NCBI RefSeq assembly: GCF_002250625.1
Contig: NZ_NMVQ01000023.1
Coordinates: forward strand, 186,001 to 250,000
Direction: 5' to 3'
From: Enemella dayhoffiae
Lineage (GTDB): Bacteria; Actinomycetota; Actinomycetes; Propionibacteriales; Propionibacteriaceae
Length of the DNA: 64,000 nucleotides
In this document: positions 1-7,388 of the stretch, in pieces
Position numbering within the stretch: the first letter of the stretch is position 1
Layout: each line of letters begins with the position of its first letter
Notes under the pieces: model-generated
The model's database searches: none
Told to the model about the DNA's origin: nothing
Seen by the model: only the letters and a program-made list of their open reading frames with translations
Position numbers and translations under genes: made by a program

Positions 1-339
1 CCACGCGCCAGCAGCGGCTCGATGGATGTGGATTCTGAGCGGTTGGCTACATGGGTCGCCGGGCGGGGCGAGGGCGAGCGGAACCGGGGCCTGTTCTGGG
101 CGGCCTGCCGCCTCGCCGAGAACGGCGTCTCGCCCACCGAAGCGCTCGATGCCCTGGGTGCTGCCGCACAGTCGGCGGGTCTGGGCGATCGTGAGGTCAC
201 CACGACCGTCCGCTCGGCCTACCGAGCCACCCAGCCCGCATCCGGGGCCACGTCAGGCGGCCGGAGCCAGAGCGCGGGTCGCTGGTTCGGTCGCTCGGCG
301 GGCCCACCGTCCGCAGCCGTGGGGAGGGCCGGGCTGTGA
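1..339 (+). CDS. Primase/polymerase-type replication protein, C-terminal fragment
   Basis: The frame is open from the left edge, so this is the 3' end of a longer gene; 112 residues are visible. The segment RNRGLFWAACRLAENG followed by a small helical stretch ending GLGDREVTTTVRSAYRAT matches, from memory, the C-terminal helical domain (PriCT type) that follows the catalytic domain of bifunctional primase/polymerases in actinobacterial plasmids and ICEs. The last 35 residues are low complexity. It would start or support element replication. Its stop overlaps the start of the next gene (TGATG), so the two are probably co-translated. The catalytic part is outside the window, so the assignment rests on this tail only. 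Confidence 0.55.
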   Translation, partial: PRASSGSMDVDSERLATWVAGRGEGERNRGLFWAACRLAENGVSPTEALDALGAAAQSAGLGDREVTTTVRSAYRATQPASGATSGGRSQSAGRWFGRSAGPPSAAVGRAGL

Positions 340-1007
340 TGCGTGAATCGGACGGGCGGCGTTGGGCCGCCATGACGGCGGTCGCGGGGACGGTGTTCAT
401 CGCCGTCGGGGCGTTCTGGCTGTCGTTCACGTCGCTGGCCGATCTGGCTGCACGCTCCGGGATCGGGGCGGGGCAGGCGTGGGCGTGGCCGCTGATCGTG
501 GACGGCATCATCGTCGTCGCGACAGTCGCCGTCGTCGCCCTCGCCGGGCAGCGCTCGGCCTGGTACCCGTGGGCGCTGCTGGTCGGCGGCGCGCTCGTGT
601 CGGTGACGGCGAACGCCATTCATGCCGTCGTGGCAGCAGACGCCGATGTGCCCAGGATGCTCGCGGCCTCGGTCGCCGCGGTGCCGCCCGTCGTGCTGCT
701 GGCCATCACTCATCTGACCGTGATCCTCACCCGCACCAGCGGACCCGACACGGCACCTGCCGCTGCCTCATTCCCGACGGACACTGCGGCGTCCGTCCCA
801 GAGCTGCCGCCCGGCGAGGCGGAACCGGTTCGTCGCGACGATGGTGTGGCGGATCGGCGGGCGCTGGGGTGGGAGCTGCGCGAGGTGGGCTGGTCGAACA
901 AGCGGATCGCCCGCGAACTCGGGGTGCATCCCTCGACCGTGGGCCGCTGGTTCGCCGTCGCGCACCTCACTGACACCACCGACGAGCGGGAGGGGACGAC
1001 CCCATGA
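339..1007 (+). CDS. DUF2637-like membrane protein with C-terminal helix-turn-helix
   Basis: The 222-residue product has about four hydrophobic segments in its first 130 residues (TAVAGTVFIAVGAFWLSF, PLIVDGIIVVATVAVVALAG, WALLVGGALVSVTANAIHAV, AAVPPVVLLAITHLTVILT), the usual DUF2637 layout in actinobacterial conjugative elements. After a Pro/Ala linker comes a short HTH-like segment (LREVGWSNKRIARELGVHPSTVGRWF). A membrane domain with a DNA-binding tail could tether element DNA at the membrane, but that is inference. ATG 339 overlaps the previous stop; a GTG three bases earlier is possible. The end overlaps the next gene by ATGA. Confidence 0.65.
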   Translation: MRESDGRRWAAMTAVAGTVFIAVGAFWLSFTSLADLAARSGIGAGQAWAWPLIVDGIIVVATVAVVALAGQRSAWYPWALLVGGALVSVTANAIHAVVAADADVPRMLAASVAAVPPVVLLAITHLTVILTRTSGPDTAPAAASFPTDTAASVPELPPGEAEPVRRDDGVADRRALGWELREVGWSNKRIARELGVHPSTVGRWFAVAHLTDTTDEREGTTP

Positions 1008-1408
1008 ACACCACCGACAACCCGAAGCACATCGATCCCGCGAGACCCGATCCAGCACGGCTGGTGCCCGATGAGCCGAGGGAACGCCCCGAGCCCGTCG
1101 AGGCGACGGGCACGCCGGAGGCAGTGCGGGCCGCGCAGGTCGCTCGCGACGACAAGCAGCACGCGATCGTTCGCGGACGCGGCGTGGAGTGGGTCCGCCC
1201 CACCGACCTGATCGCCCGCCACTCGGCGCACGCAGCCGGCCGTGGTCTCGACTTCCAGGCCGAGCTGGCACGCCGCAGCCGCACCCCGATCGGTGCCGGA
1301 GTTCGTCGTCTCGGGGATCGCGCCCGGCGGTTGCCGCCGATCTCGGCGTTCGGGCGCAGCACCGCACCGGTGTCGCAGGTGTCCCGCTCTGGGGTCTCGC
1401 TGAGTTGA
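1004..1408 (+). CDS. Hypothetical ICE protein
   Basis: A 134-residue soluble protein that I cannot assign to a family. The N-terminal 35 residues are Pro/Asp/Arg rich; the middle (GRGVEWVRPTDLIARHSAHAAGRGLDF) looks like the conserved core, and the C-terminus is basic (RRLGDRARRLPP). Its ATG overlaps the DUF2637 stop by ATGA, so it belongs to the same transcript. Proteins of this type sit next to DUF2637 and ParB genes in actinobacterial elements; the role is unknown. Confidence 0.55.
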   Translation: MNTTDNPKHIDPARPDPARLVPDEPRERPEPVEATGTPEAVRAAQVARDDKQHAIVRGRGVEWVRPTDLIARHSAHAAGRGLDFQAELARRSRTPIGAGVRRLGDRARRLPPISAFGRSTAPVSQVSRSGVSLS

Positions 1409-1465
1409 CGGTGGTGAGAGTTGATGGCTGCGACGGCATCGGCATGCAGGACGCGCTCGTGGGAG

Positions 1466-1482
1466 CGAGTGCGCACCTGCCT
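1466..1482 (+). repeat. ICE dispersed motif, copy 1
   Basis: The sequence GTGCGCACCTGCC has the palindromic core GTGCGCAC at 1469-1476. It lies 26 bases before the ATG at 1502, just before the ribosome binding site. It is one of six related copies in the ICE. Confidence 0.5.
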
Positions 1483-1501
1483 GCCAGGAGGTGCCGAAAT
1501 C

Positions 1502-2392
1502 ATGACCACACCAACCCGCACCAGCAGCGAGCAGGCGACGGCCTTCGGGGCTGAGGACTTCACCACCGGCGAGGGCCTGCGCGCCCTGCTCAATCGCCTC
1601 GCCGAGGGCGGCGAGGATGCCTGGGTTCACGACCCGGTAGCCCGCGACCTGATGGAGTTCGCCGCCGACAAGTACCGCGCTCTCGCGAGGAAGCACAAGC
1701 TCGACACCTGGGAAGCGGTCACGGCGGCGTTCGACGCGATGCAGTACCGCTCGACCCGCGAGGCCAACGATCCGTGGGCGATCATCACCCACGCCGTGCG
1801 GATCACCTGCGTCTACGAGGAACGCGCCCAAGGTCTGCTGTGCTCGGTGCACCAGGCCCGCCGCGCGCACGTCTCGGCGTTGCACGACCCCGAACGGTTC
1901 TCCGAACGCGACACCGCGCTGGCCGAATACCATCCCGCGTTCCACACCACCGACCTTCGTCCCAGTGACTTCGAACCGGAGCCGCGCGACAGTCTCGGGT
2001 CGGCGCAGGCGTGCATGTCCGCTGGGTCGGCGGCCGAGGACGCCATCGTGATGCTGTGCCTGCTCGACTGGCCAACCGATACCGCGCGGGCCGCCGTCGA
2101 GCACGTCTGCGGGGCGTTGATGAAGGCCGGCACCCGCCAGTCCGCCTACGAGACGTTGCGCCGCGATCGACATGCGCGGGCACTGCTCGACCTGCCGCGT
2201 CGCTCCTGGGCCGCGCTGCTGAAAGCACTGCTTGGGAACCCGCACCCCGCCTACGTGGCCACCAGCAGTGGCCGCGGCATCCTGCTCCGGCTCCTGCTCG
2301 GCGAAACGCTCGACCTGCTGCTCCGCGACGACGACCTGATCCTCGCGCTCGCACTTGCCGCCCCGAAGAGCGGAGGCGGTGAGTCGTCGTGA
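1502..2392 (+). CDS. Hypothetical ICE protein upstream of ParB-like gene
   Basis: A 296-residue soluble protein. I chose ATG 1502 because a strong AGGAGGT precedes it by about 10 bases; the frame stays open upstream but that part carries the dispersed motif. Conserved-looking stretches are GLRALLNRLAEGG, LMEFAADKYRALARKH and DPWAIITHAVRITCVYEE. No catalytic motif or membrane segment is seen. It overlaps the next gene by GTGA and probably works in element maintenance or replication with it. I do not recognise the family. Confidence 0.6.
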   Translation: MTTPTRTSSEQATAFGAEDFTTGEGLRALLNRLAEGGEDAWVHDPVARDLMEFAADKYRALARKHKLDTWEAVTAAFDAMQYRSTREANDPWAIITHAVRITCVYEERAQGLLCSVHQARRAHVSALHDPERFSERDTALAEYHPAFHTTDLRPSDFEPEPRDSLGSAQACMSAGSAAEDAIVMLCLLDWPTDTARAAVEHVCGALMKAGTRQSAYETLRRDRHARALLDLPRRSWAALLKALLGNPHPAYVATSSGRGILLRLLLGETLDLLLRDDDLILALALAAPKSGGGESS

Positions 2393-3390
2393 CCGAGCCA
2401 CAGATCGGCAGCATCCAGCTCGACCGCACCGTCGATTCGATCCTCGTCGGCACCCGGCACCGCGCCGACCTCGGCGACATTGACGCCCTCGCGGCATCCA
2501 TCGACCGCGACGGACTGCTGCAACCGCTCACGATCACCATCGACGGCGTGCTCGTGTGCGGGGCACGGCGCCTGGCCGCGATCAAGAAGCTTGGCTGGCG
2601 CACCGTCAACGTGTGGGTTCGCAGTGGCCTGTCCGACCGACTCGGGAAGCTCCTCGCCGAGCAGGACGACAACATGCTCCACAAGCCCTACACCCAGCTC
2701 GAAGCCGCCGGACTTTACCGCGAGATCAAGCAAGTCATGGCCGAGGACGCCGCCCGCCGGAAGTCCGCCACGCAGTTCAGCAGCGAGAACCAGCCCGGAA
2801 ACGACGGTGGTGCAAACTTTGCACCACCGTCGAACGGGCCGCTTGGGAAGACCCGGGAGCAGGCGGCGGCGATGATTCCCGGCGGTGCGTCGCACACGAC
2901 GTTGGAGAAGATCGGCTACCTCGAAGACGTCGCCAACAACCTCACCCAGCCCGAGACGTTGCGCGCCGAAGCCGCCGCCGGGCTGGAGCGGATCGAGGCC
3001 GGTGACCCGGTGCATCCGATCTATCAAGCGATCCGCGACGCCGACACCACCGAGCGAGAGCGGCGCGAGGCCGAGCTGCACGCCCGCGCCGAAGCCGCCG
3101 TGGCCCGCGCCAAGTCGATCAAGAAAGGCAAGCGCACCCCACCGCGACCACTGCCTCTCGTCAGCGGCGACGGGCAACCCGTCCGCTATCCGCTGCGCGC
3201 GTTCATCCAGACCTGGGGCGAGCTGACCAACTGGTGGACCCACTACGACGCCGACACCCTCGCAGCCGAGCTGACCGACGAGCAGTTCGAGAACTTCCTC
3301 GCCACCACCGACGGCACCGTCCGGTTCGCCGACGCACTCCGGGCCGCCCGCGAAGGCGCGACGGAGCGGCCACGACTCCGCGCGCTCTGA
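2389..3390 (+). CDS. ParB/Spo0J-like DNA-binding protein
   Basis: This 333-residue protein starts with a ParB N-terminal-type domain: residues 15-90 contain TRHRADLGDIDALAASIDRDGLLQPLTI and the arginine-rich signature VCGARRLAAIKKLGW (GxRR box). Then come a helical segment (LLAEQDDN, YTQLEAAGLYREIKQ) and an HTH-like part around residues 150-190 (KTREQAAAMIPGGASHTTLEKIGYL). The C-terminal half is charged and helical. It could act in partition, copy control or transcription of the ICE. No ParA gene is visible. It starts at GTG 2389 with a GTGA overlap. The linker codes for a 29-bp perfect palindrome, listed separately. Confidence 0.75.
   Translation: MTEPQIGSIQLDRTVDSILVGTRHRADLGDIDALAASIDRDGLLQPLTITIDGVLVCGARRLAAIKKLGWRTVNVWVRSGLSDRLGKLLAEQDDNMLHKPYTQLEAAGLYREIKQVMAEDAARRKSATQFSSENQPGNDGGANFAPPSNGPLGKTREQAAAMIPGGASHTTLEKIGYLEDVANNLTQPETLRAEAAAGLERIEAGDPVHPIYQAIRDADTTERERREAELHARAEAAVARAKSIKKGKRTPPRPLPLVSGDGQPVRYPLRAFIQTWGELTNWWTHYDADTLAAELTDEQFENFLATTDGTVRFADALRAAREGATERPRLRAL
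2803..2831. repeat. 29-bp perfect palindrome inside the ParB-like gene
   Basis: Two 14-base arms, GACGGTGGTGCAAA and TTTGCACCACCGTC, match perfectly around one central C. It falls in the linker between the ParB-type domain and the HTH-like part. Such a long perfect palindrome in coding DNA is unlikely by chance and could be a binding site for the encoded protein (parS-like) or an RNA hairpin. Confidence 0.85.
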
Positions 3391-3407
3391 CCACAGCCAA
3401 GGTGCGG

Positions 3408-3424
3408 GGTGCGCACCTGCTCGG
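3408..3424 (+). repeat. ICE dispersed motif, copy 2
   Basis: GGTGCGCACC is a perfect 10-base palindrome, followed by TGCTCGGCA. It ends only 8 bases before ATG 3426, where a ribosome binding site would normally sit. Confidence 0.5.
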
Positions 3425-3425
3425 C

Positions 3426-4118
3426 ATGAGCCCTCCACCCACTGAAACCCGGACCCGCCGCCGACTCGTCGCCCTCATCGCCGCCGGCATCGTCCTGCTG
3501 CTCCTGGCCGGTGTCGGCGTCTACGGACTCCTCACCGGCCCCCGCAACAGCACCAGCACCGATCGCGACCCGGAGCCCGGCCCAGTCACCACGGCACCGC
3601 CCACCGCGGCACCGAGCACGCCGCGACCACCGCAGGTTCCAACGGTCCCGCGTTCGGCCAGTCCCGAGACCTTCGCCCGGGGCGTCGCATCCACGCTGTT
3701 CGCGTGGGACACGGCTTCGGGGCTGTGGCCGCTGGACTACACCTCGGCGATCCTCGCAGTCGGTGACCCCAGCGGAGACGAGCAAGCCGGGCTGGCCTCC
3801 GACGTGGCCGCGTACCTGCCGACCCGCGACGCCTGGATCGAGCTGCGGCAGTACGCCACCCGCCAGCACCTCACCATCGACACCGCGTACATCCCCGACG
3901 CCTGGGCCGACGCCGTCGCGCAGGCCCAGCCAGGACAGCTCGCAGCAGGAACGACCGCCGTCACGATCGAGGGCACCCGCCACCGTGCCGGGGTCTGGAA
4001 CGGCCAGCCGGTCACCAGCGAGCATCCGGTCGCGTTCACCGTGTTCGTCGTCTGCGCCCCGACCTACCCGACCTGCCATCTGCTGCGGCTCTCGCAACTC
4101 GACAACCCGCTGCGCTGA
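3426..4118 (+). CDS. Single-pass membrane protein of the transfer region
   Basis: The 230-residue protein has a basic N-terminus (TRTRRR), one membrane segment at about residues 14-35 (LVALIAAGIVLLLLAGVGVY), a Thr/Pro-rich linker and an extracytoplasmic domain of about 150 residues. This layout resembles VirB8/TcpC-type bitopic proteins with an NTF2-like domain, but I see no decisive motif. Its place before the hydrolase gene fits a mating-channel part. ATG 3426 is the first in-frame ATG after the dispersed motif; no good ribosome binding site is visible, so the start is uncertain. Confidence 0.6.
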   Translation: MSPPPTETRTRRRLVALIAAGIVLLLLAGVGVYGLLTGPRNSTSTDRDPEPGPVTTAPPTAAPSTPRPPQVPTVPRSASPETFARGVASTLFAWDTASGLWPLDYTSAILAVGDPSGDEQAGLASDVAAYLPTRDAWIELRQYATRQHLTIDTAYIPDAWADAVAQAQPGQLAAGTTAVTIEGTRHRAGVWNGQPVTSEHPVAFTVFVVCAPTYPTCHLLRLSQLDNPLR

Positions 4119-4131
4119 AGGGGTTGGCGTC

Positions 4132-5739
4132 ATGTTCCGCAAAGCCGCCATCGCAGCCCTGGCCCTGCTCTTCTTCGCCCCCACCGCAGCACTCCTCGGG
4201 ATCGGGGCGCTGATGAACCCCGCTGCCGCCTACTGCGCCACCCCTACCGGGACGGTGAACCTTGGCCCGATCCCGGACTCGCTCACCGTCAGCACTGCGA
4301 ACGGCGAGACCTTCACGCTGAATCGTCAGCAGCTCACGCACGCGGCCATGATCATCTCCGTCGGCAACAGCATCACCGACGTAGGCAAGCCGGGCATCAA
4401 GATCGCGCTGATGGCCGCGCTCACCGAGTCCACGCTACGGATGCTCACCAACACCGGCGCCTACCCGGAGTCGGCCAACTATCCGCACGACGGCAACGGC
4501 GGCGACCACGACTCCCTCGGCCTGTTCCAGATGCGCCCACAATCGGGCTGGGGCTCGGTCGCAGAGTTGATGGACCCGCAGTACCAAGCGCGGGCGTTCT
4601 TCGGTGGACCGACCGGACCGAACTACCCCTCACCGCGCGGCCTGCTCGACATCCCCGGCTGGCAACAGATGGACCCCGGCGAAGCCGCCCAAGCCGTCGA
4701 AGTCTCCGCCTACCCCGACCGCTACCGCAACTACGCGCCCGTCGCCGACAGCATCCTCGCCGCCCTCACCAACGGTGTCAGTACCGCTGGTGGCGTGGGT
4801 GGCCCGGCCGTCTCGTCGTCGCGGGTGGTGTTCCCGCTGCCCGAGGGCACCTGGGTGCTGACCTCGCCGTTCGGGATGCGCGTCCACCCGATCACGGGCG
4901 AACGGAAGCTGCACACCGGCACCGACTTCGCCGCGGCCGACGGCACGCCGATCCTCGCGGCCGCGGCCGGCGTTGTCACCGTCGCGGAGTTCTCGGGCGG
5001 GTACGGCGGTCTCATCGTCATCGAGCACACCATCGGCGGCAAGACCGTCGCGACCGCGTACGCGCACATGTGGCAGAGCGGCATCCACGTCCGCCGCGGA
5101 GACCGTGTGAGCGCCGGACAGCACATCGGCGATGTCGGCTCTTCCGGCATGAGCACCGGCGCACATCTGCACTTCGAGGTCCGGCCAGGCGGCACGAACG
5201 GTGAGGCCATCGACGCCGCCGCCTGGCTCAACGAGCACGGGGCCGCGAACCTGCCGACGGCGACCAGCGGATCACCCGCCGCCTGTAACAACGCCACTGC
5301 GGGCACGCCGACCGGCGTCGATGGAGACCCCGACCGGCTCGTCGACGATCCCACCAGCTCGGGCACGATCACCGCCCGCATGCTGCACCTCTACCAGCAG
5401 ACACTCGCCACGTTCCCCGACACCGGCTGGGGCTGCTACTCACCGCGCCCCGGCACCAAGTCAGAGCATCCCCTCGGCAGGGCGTGCGACATCACCTTCG
5501 GCAACCGCATCGGCCAGCGACCCACCCCGGCACAGCTCGACGCCGGCTGGAAGGTCACCAACTGGATGAAGGACAACGCCGACGTGCTCGGCGTCGAGTA
5601 CCTGATCTGGCAAGGTCAAATCTGGTCCGTCACCCGCGACACCGAGGGCTGGCGACCCTACAACGGCGGCGGTATGCACGACCCCGCCTCCATCACCGGA
5701 GGCCACTACGACCACCTCCACGTCACAGTCAAGGTGTAA
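4132..5739 (+). CDS. Conjugation cell-wall hydrolase, lysozyme-like plus M23 peptidase
   Basis: A 535-residue exported or membrane-anchored protein. An N-terminal hydrophobic segment (AAIAALALLFFAPTAALLGIG) is followed by a lysozyme/transglycosylase-like region (residues ~70-190, ALTESTLRML and DSLGLFQMRPQSGWG), then an M23 metallopeptidase domain (~235-350) with zinc ligands in KLHTGTDF and GAHLHFEV, and a C-terminal domain (~390-535, EHPLGRACDITFG to HYDHLHVTV) resembling the ARB_07466-type domain found with such hydrolases. It should open peptidoglycan for the mating channel (VirB1/TcpG-like). Start ATG 4132 is 14 bases after the previous stop. Confidence 0.85.
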   Translation: MFRKAAIAALALLFFAPTAALLGIGALMNPAAAYCATPTGTVNLGPIPDSLTVSTANGETFTLNRQQLTHAAMIISVGNSITDVGKPGIKIALMAALTESTLRMLTNTGAYPESANYPHDGNGGDHDSLGLFQMRPQSGWGSVAELMDPQYQARAFFGGPTGPNYPSPRGLLDIPGWQQMDPGEAAQAVEVSAYPDRYRNYAPVADSILAALTNGVSTAGGVGGPAVSSSRVVFPLPEGTWVLTSPFGMRVHPITGERKLHTGTDFAAADGTPILAAAAGVVTVAEFSGGYGGLIVIEHTIGGKTVATAYAHMWQSGIHVRRGDRVSAGQHIGDVGSSGMSTGAHLHFEVRPGGTNGEAIDAAAWLNEHGAANLPTATSGSPAACNNATAGTPTGVDGDPDRLVDDPTSSGTITARMLHLYQQTLATFPDTGWGCYSPRPGTKSEHPLGRACDITFGNRIGQRPTPAQLDAGWKVTNWMKDNADVLGVEYLIWQGQIWSVTRDTEGWRPYNGGGMHDPASITGGHYDHLHVTVKV

Positions 5740-5747
5740 GGTCCGAA

Positions 5748-5905
5748 GTTACATCTAATGTAAGATTCGTACCTTAGATGTAAGCCGGAATCACGCTGTT
5801 CCGCGGAACCAAAGCCGTCTCCAACCTAGCAGCGTCACCGCCGCCTGACCAGGGGTTTCGCTACTCATCTTACATCTGATGCATGATTCTTACATTTAAT
5901 GTAAG
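5748..5905. repeat. Inverted 37-bp blocks built of TTACAT/ATGTAA sites
   Basis: Block 1 (5748-5784) contains TTACATCTAATGTAA at 5749-5763 and CTTAGATGTAAG at 5773-5784. Block 2 (5869-5905) contains CTTACATCTGATG and TTACATTTAATGTAA (5890-5904). By eye the blocks are imperfect inverted copies, about 29 of 37 positions matching, separated by 84 bases. They are AT-rich in GC-rich surroundings and end 8 bases before the recombinase ATG. They look like recombinase recognition sites or an operator for the trio. Confidence 0.75.
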
Positions 5906-5913
5906 GTCGTGGC

Positions 5914-7038
5914 ATGGTGTTCTCAGACGATCAGGTACCCGGCACGGGGGTCTTGTCGTCTGGCAACGTGTCGCTTTTGCGGCCGGCGGAGCAGTTCTTC
6001 GATGAGATGGTGGCGGGCTGGTCGGCACAGCAGACCTCGCGGATGCTCGCGGTGCAAACCATCAAGACCAGGGCCTCGCGGGTACGCCGGTTCGCGGACT
6101 TCTGCAACGCCCCGCCGTGGGAGTGGTCACCGGCTGACGTGGAGGAATGGACAACCTCGCTCGTCTCCGGACCGCGGCCGCTGTCTGTGTCGACGGTGCG
6201 GGCCTATCAGAACTCCGTGGCGCTGTTCTGCGACTACCTGGTCGATCACCGCTACGGCTGGGTCGATCGCTGCGTCGATCTGTTCGACACGCATCCGGTG
6301 CAGGTCTGCCACGAGTGGAACACGGTCATCCATACCAGCGACCACGAGGCACGGCCGGACGTGCGACCGCTCTCGCGGGATGAGCTGCAGATGTTCTTCG
6401 ACTACGCCGATGACCTGGTGGATCAGGCCCGCTCCTCCAAGCGCAAGGGATGGCTGACGCTGTTCCGCGACGCCACGCTGTTCAAGATGATCTATGCGTT
6501 CGGGTTGCGTCGGCGCGAGGCAGCGATGCTCGATCTGCCGGACTTCACCCGCAACCCGCAGGGCTGGGAGTTCGGCCGGTTCGGGGTCTGCAACGTCCGC
6601 TGGGGCAAAGCGATGCGCGGCTCGCAGCCGCGCCGCCGGGCGGTGCTGGCCGTGTTCGGGTGGACCCGGCCGGTGATCGAGGAGTACGTGAGCGAGGTTC
6701 GGCCTCGGTTCGACCTTGCCGACAAGACGATCCTGTGGCCGACCGAGCGACAAGGGCGCATCCGGCTCAAGCACATCGACGACCGGTTCGCCGAGTGGCG
6801 CGATGATCTCGGCCTGGACCCGTTGCTGCACCCGCACTGCTTGCGGCACTCGTATGTGACGCATCTGATCGAGGACGGCTACGACCCGTTGTTCGTCCAG
6901 CAGCAGGTCGGGCACCGCTGGGGCTCGACCACCGCCCTCTACACCGGGGTCTCCGGTGACTACCGCAACCGCACCCTGCGCCGCGCTCTCGACGGCGCGT
7001 TCACCCCACCGACAGCGATCGAGGGAGGATCACGATGA
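5914..7038 (+). CDS. Tyrosine recombinase/integrase (trio gene 1)
   Basis: This 374-residue protein has an N-terminal SAM-like core-binding domain (residues ~20-110) and a C-terminal catalytic domain. The catalytic set is visible: Arg in FGLRRREAAML, the HCLRH box, the GHRWGS histidine and the Tyr in TALYTGVS. It should cut and rejoin DNA, probably at the repeats just upstream. Start ATG 5914 directly follows those repeats. Its stop overlaps the next gene by ATGA. From memory, such recombinase-HTH-zinc protein trios occur next to resistance genes in Gordonia, Rhodococcus and mycobacteria. Confidence 0.88.
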   Translation: MVFSDDQVPGTGVLSSGNVSLLRPAEQFFDEMVAGWSAQQTSRMLAVQTIKTRASRVRRFADFCNAPPWEWSPADVEEWTTSLVSGPRPLSVSTVRAYQNSVALFCDYLVDHRYGWVDRCVDLFDTHPVQVCHEWNTVIHTSDHEARPDVRPLSRDELQMFFDYADDLVDQARSSKRKGWLTLFRDATLFKMIYAFGLRRREAAMLDLPDFTRNPQGWEFGRFGVCNVRWGKAMRGSQPRRRAVLAVFGWTRPVIEEYVSEVRPRFDLADKTILWPTERQGRIRLKHIDDRFAEWRDDLGLDPLLHPHCLRHSYVTHLIEDGYDPLFVQQQVGHRWGSTTALYTGVSGDYRNRTLRRALDGAFTPPTAIEGGSR

Positions 7039-7379
7039 CGAAGACCGTCGCCTATCACTGGCACCTACGCAAGGTGATGAACGAACACGGCATGCAGGTC
7101 ACGACCGATCTGGTGCCGCTGCTGGCCGACCGGGGCGTGGTGATGACCTCCACCCAGGTCTACCGGATCGTGGTCGGCCAACCCGAGCGGCTGAACATGC
7201 AGTTCCTCGCCGCGCTCTGCGACATATTCGGCTGCACACCGGCCGACCTGATCGAGCCCTACGTCGAGTCGGCGTCGCGGCGGGGCCGCAAGACCGGCAC
7301 CGCGGGTGCGGTCAAACCGCCGACGGGCGGGAGCAAGAACCGCCCGACCCGAGCGGTCATCACCCCTGCGGACGAATGA
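7035..7379 (+). CDS. Small Cro/C1-type HTH protein (trio gene 2)
   Basis: A 114-residue protein with an XRE-like helix-turn-helix across residues ~5-75 (HLRKVMNEHGM, MTSTQVYRIVVGQPERLNMQFLAALCDIFGCTPADLIEPY). The C-terminal 40 residues are basic and disordered (RRGRKTGTAG, SKNRPTRA). It overlaps the recombinase by ATGA and is followed 9 bases later by the third gene. It may control the trio promoter or help assemble the recombination complex. Confidence 0.78.
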   Translation: MTKTVAYHWHLRKVMNEHGMQVTTDLVPLLADRGVVMTSTQVYRIVVGQPERLNMQFLAALCDIFGCTPADLIEPYVESASRRGRKTGTAGAVKPPTGGSKNRPTRAVITPADE

Positions 7380-7388
7380 CCGGCGCCG

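Noticed and set aside
710-2497. Long reverse-strand open frame over the first ICE genes
   Set aside because: It is antisense to a set of ATGA-coupled genes and lacks recognisable domains; a GC-rich shadow.
2803-2831. Reading the palindrome in the ParB-like gene as a transcription terminator
   Set aside because: It lies in the middle of an intact coding sequence, has no U-tract and the downstream half of the protein is plausible.
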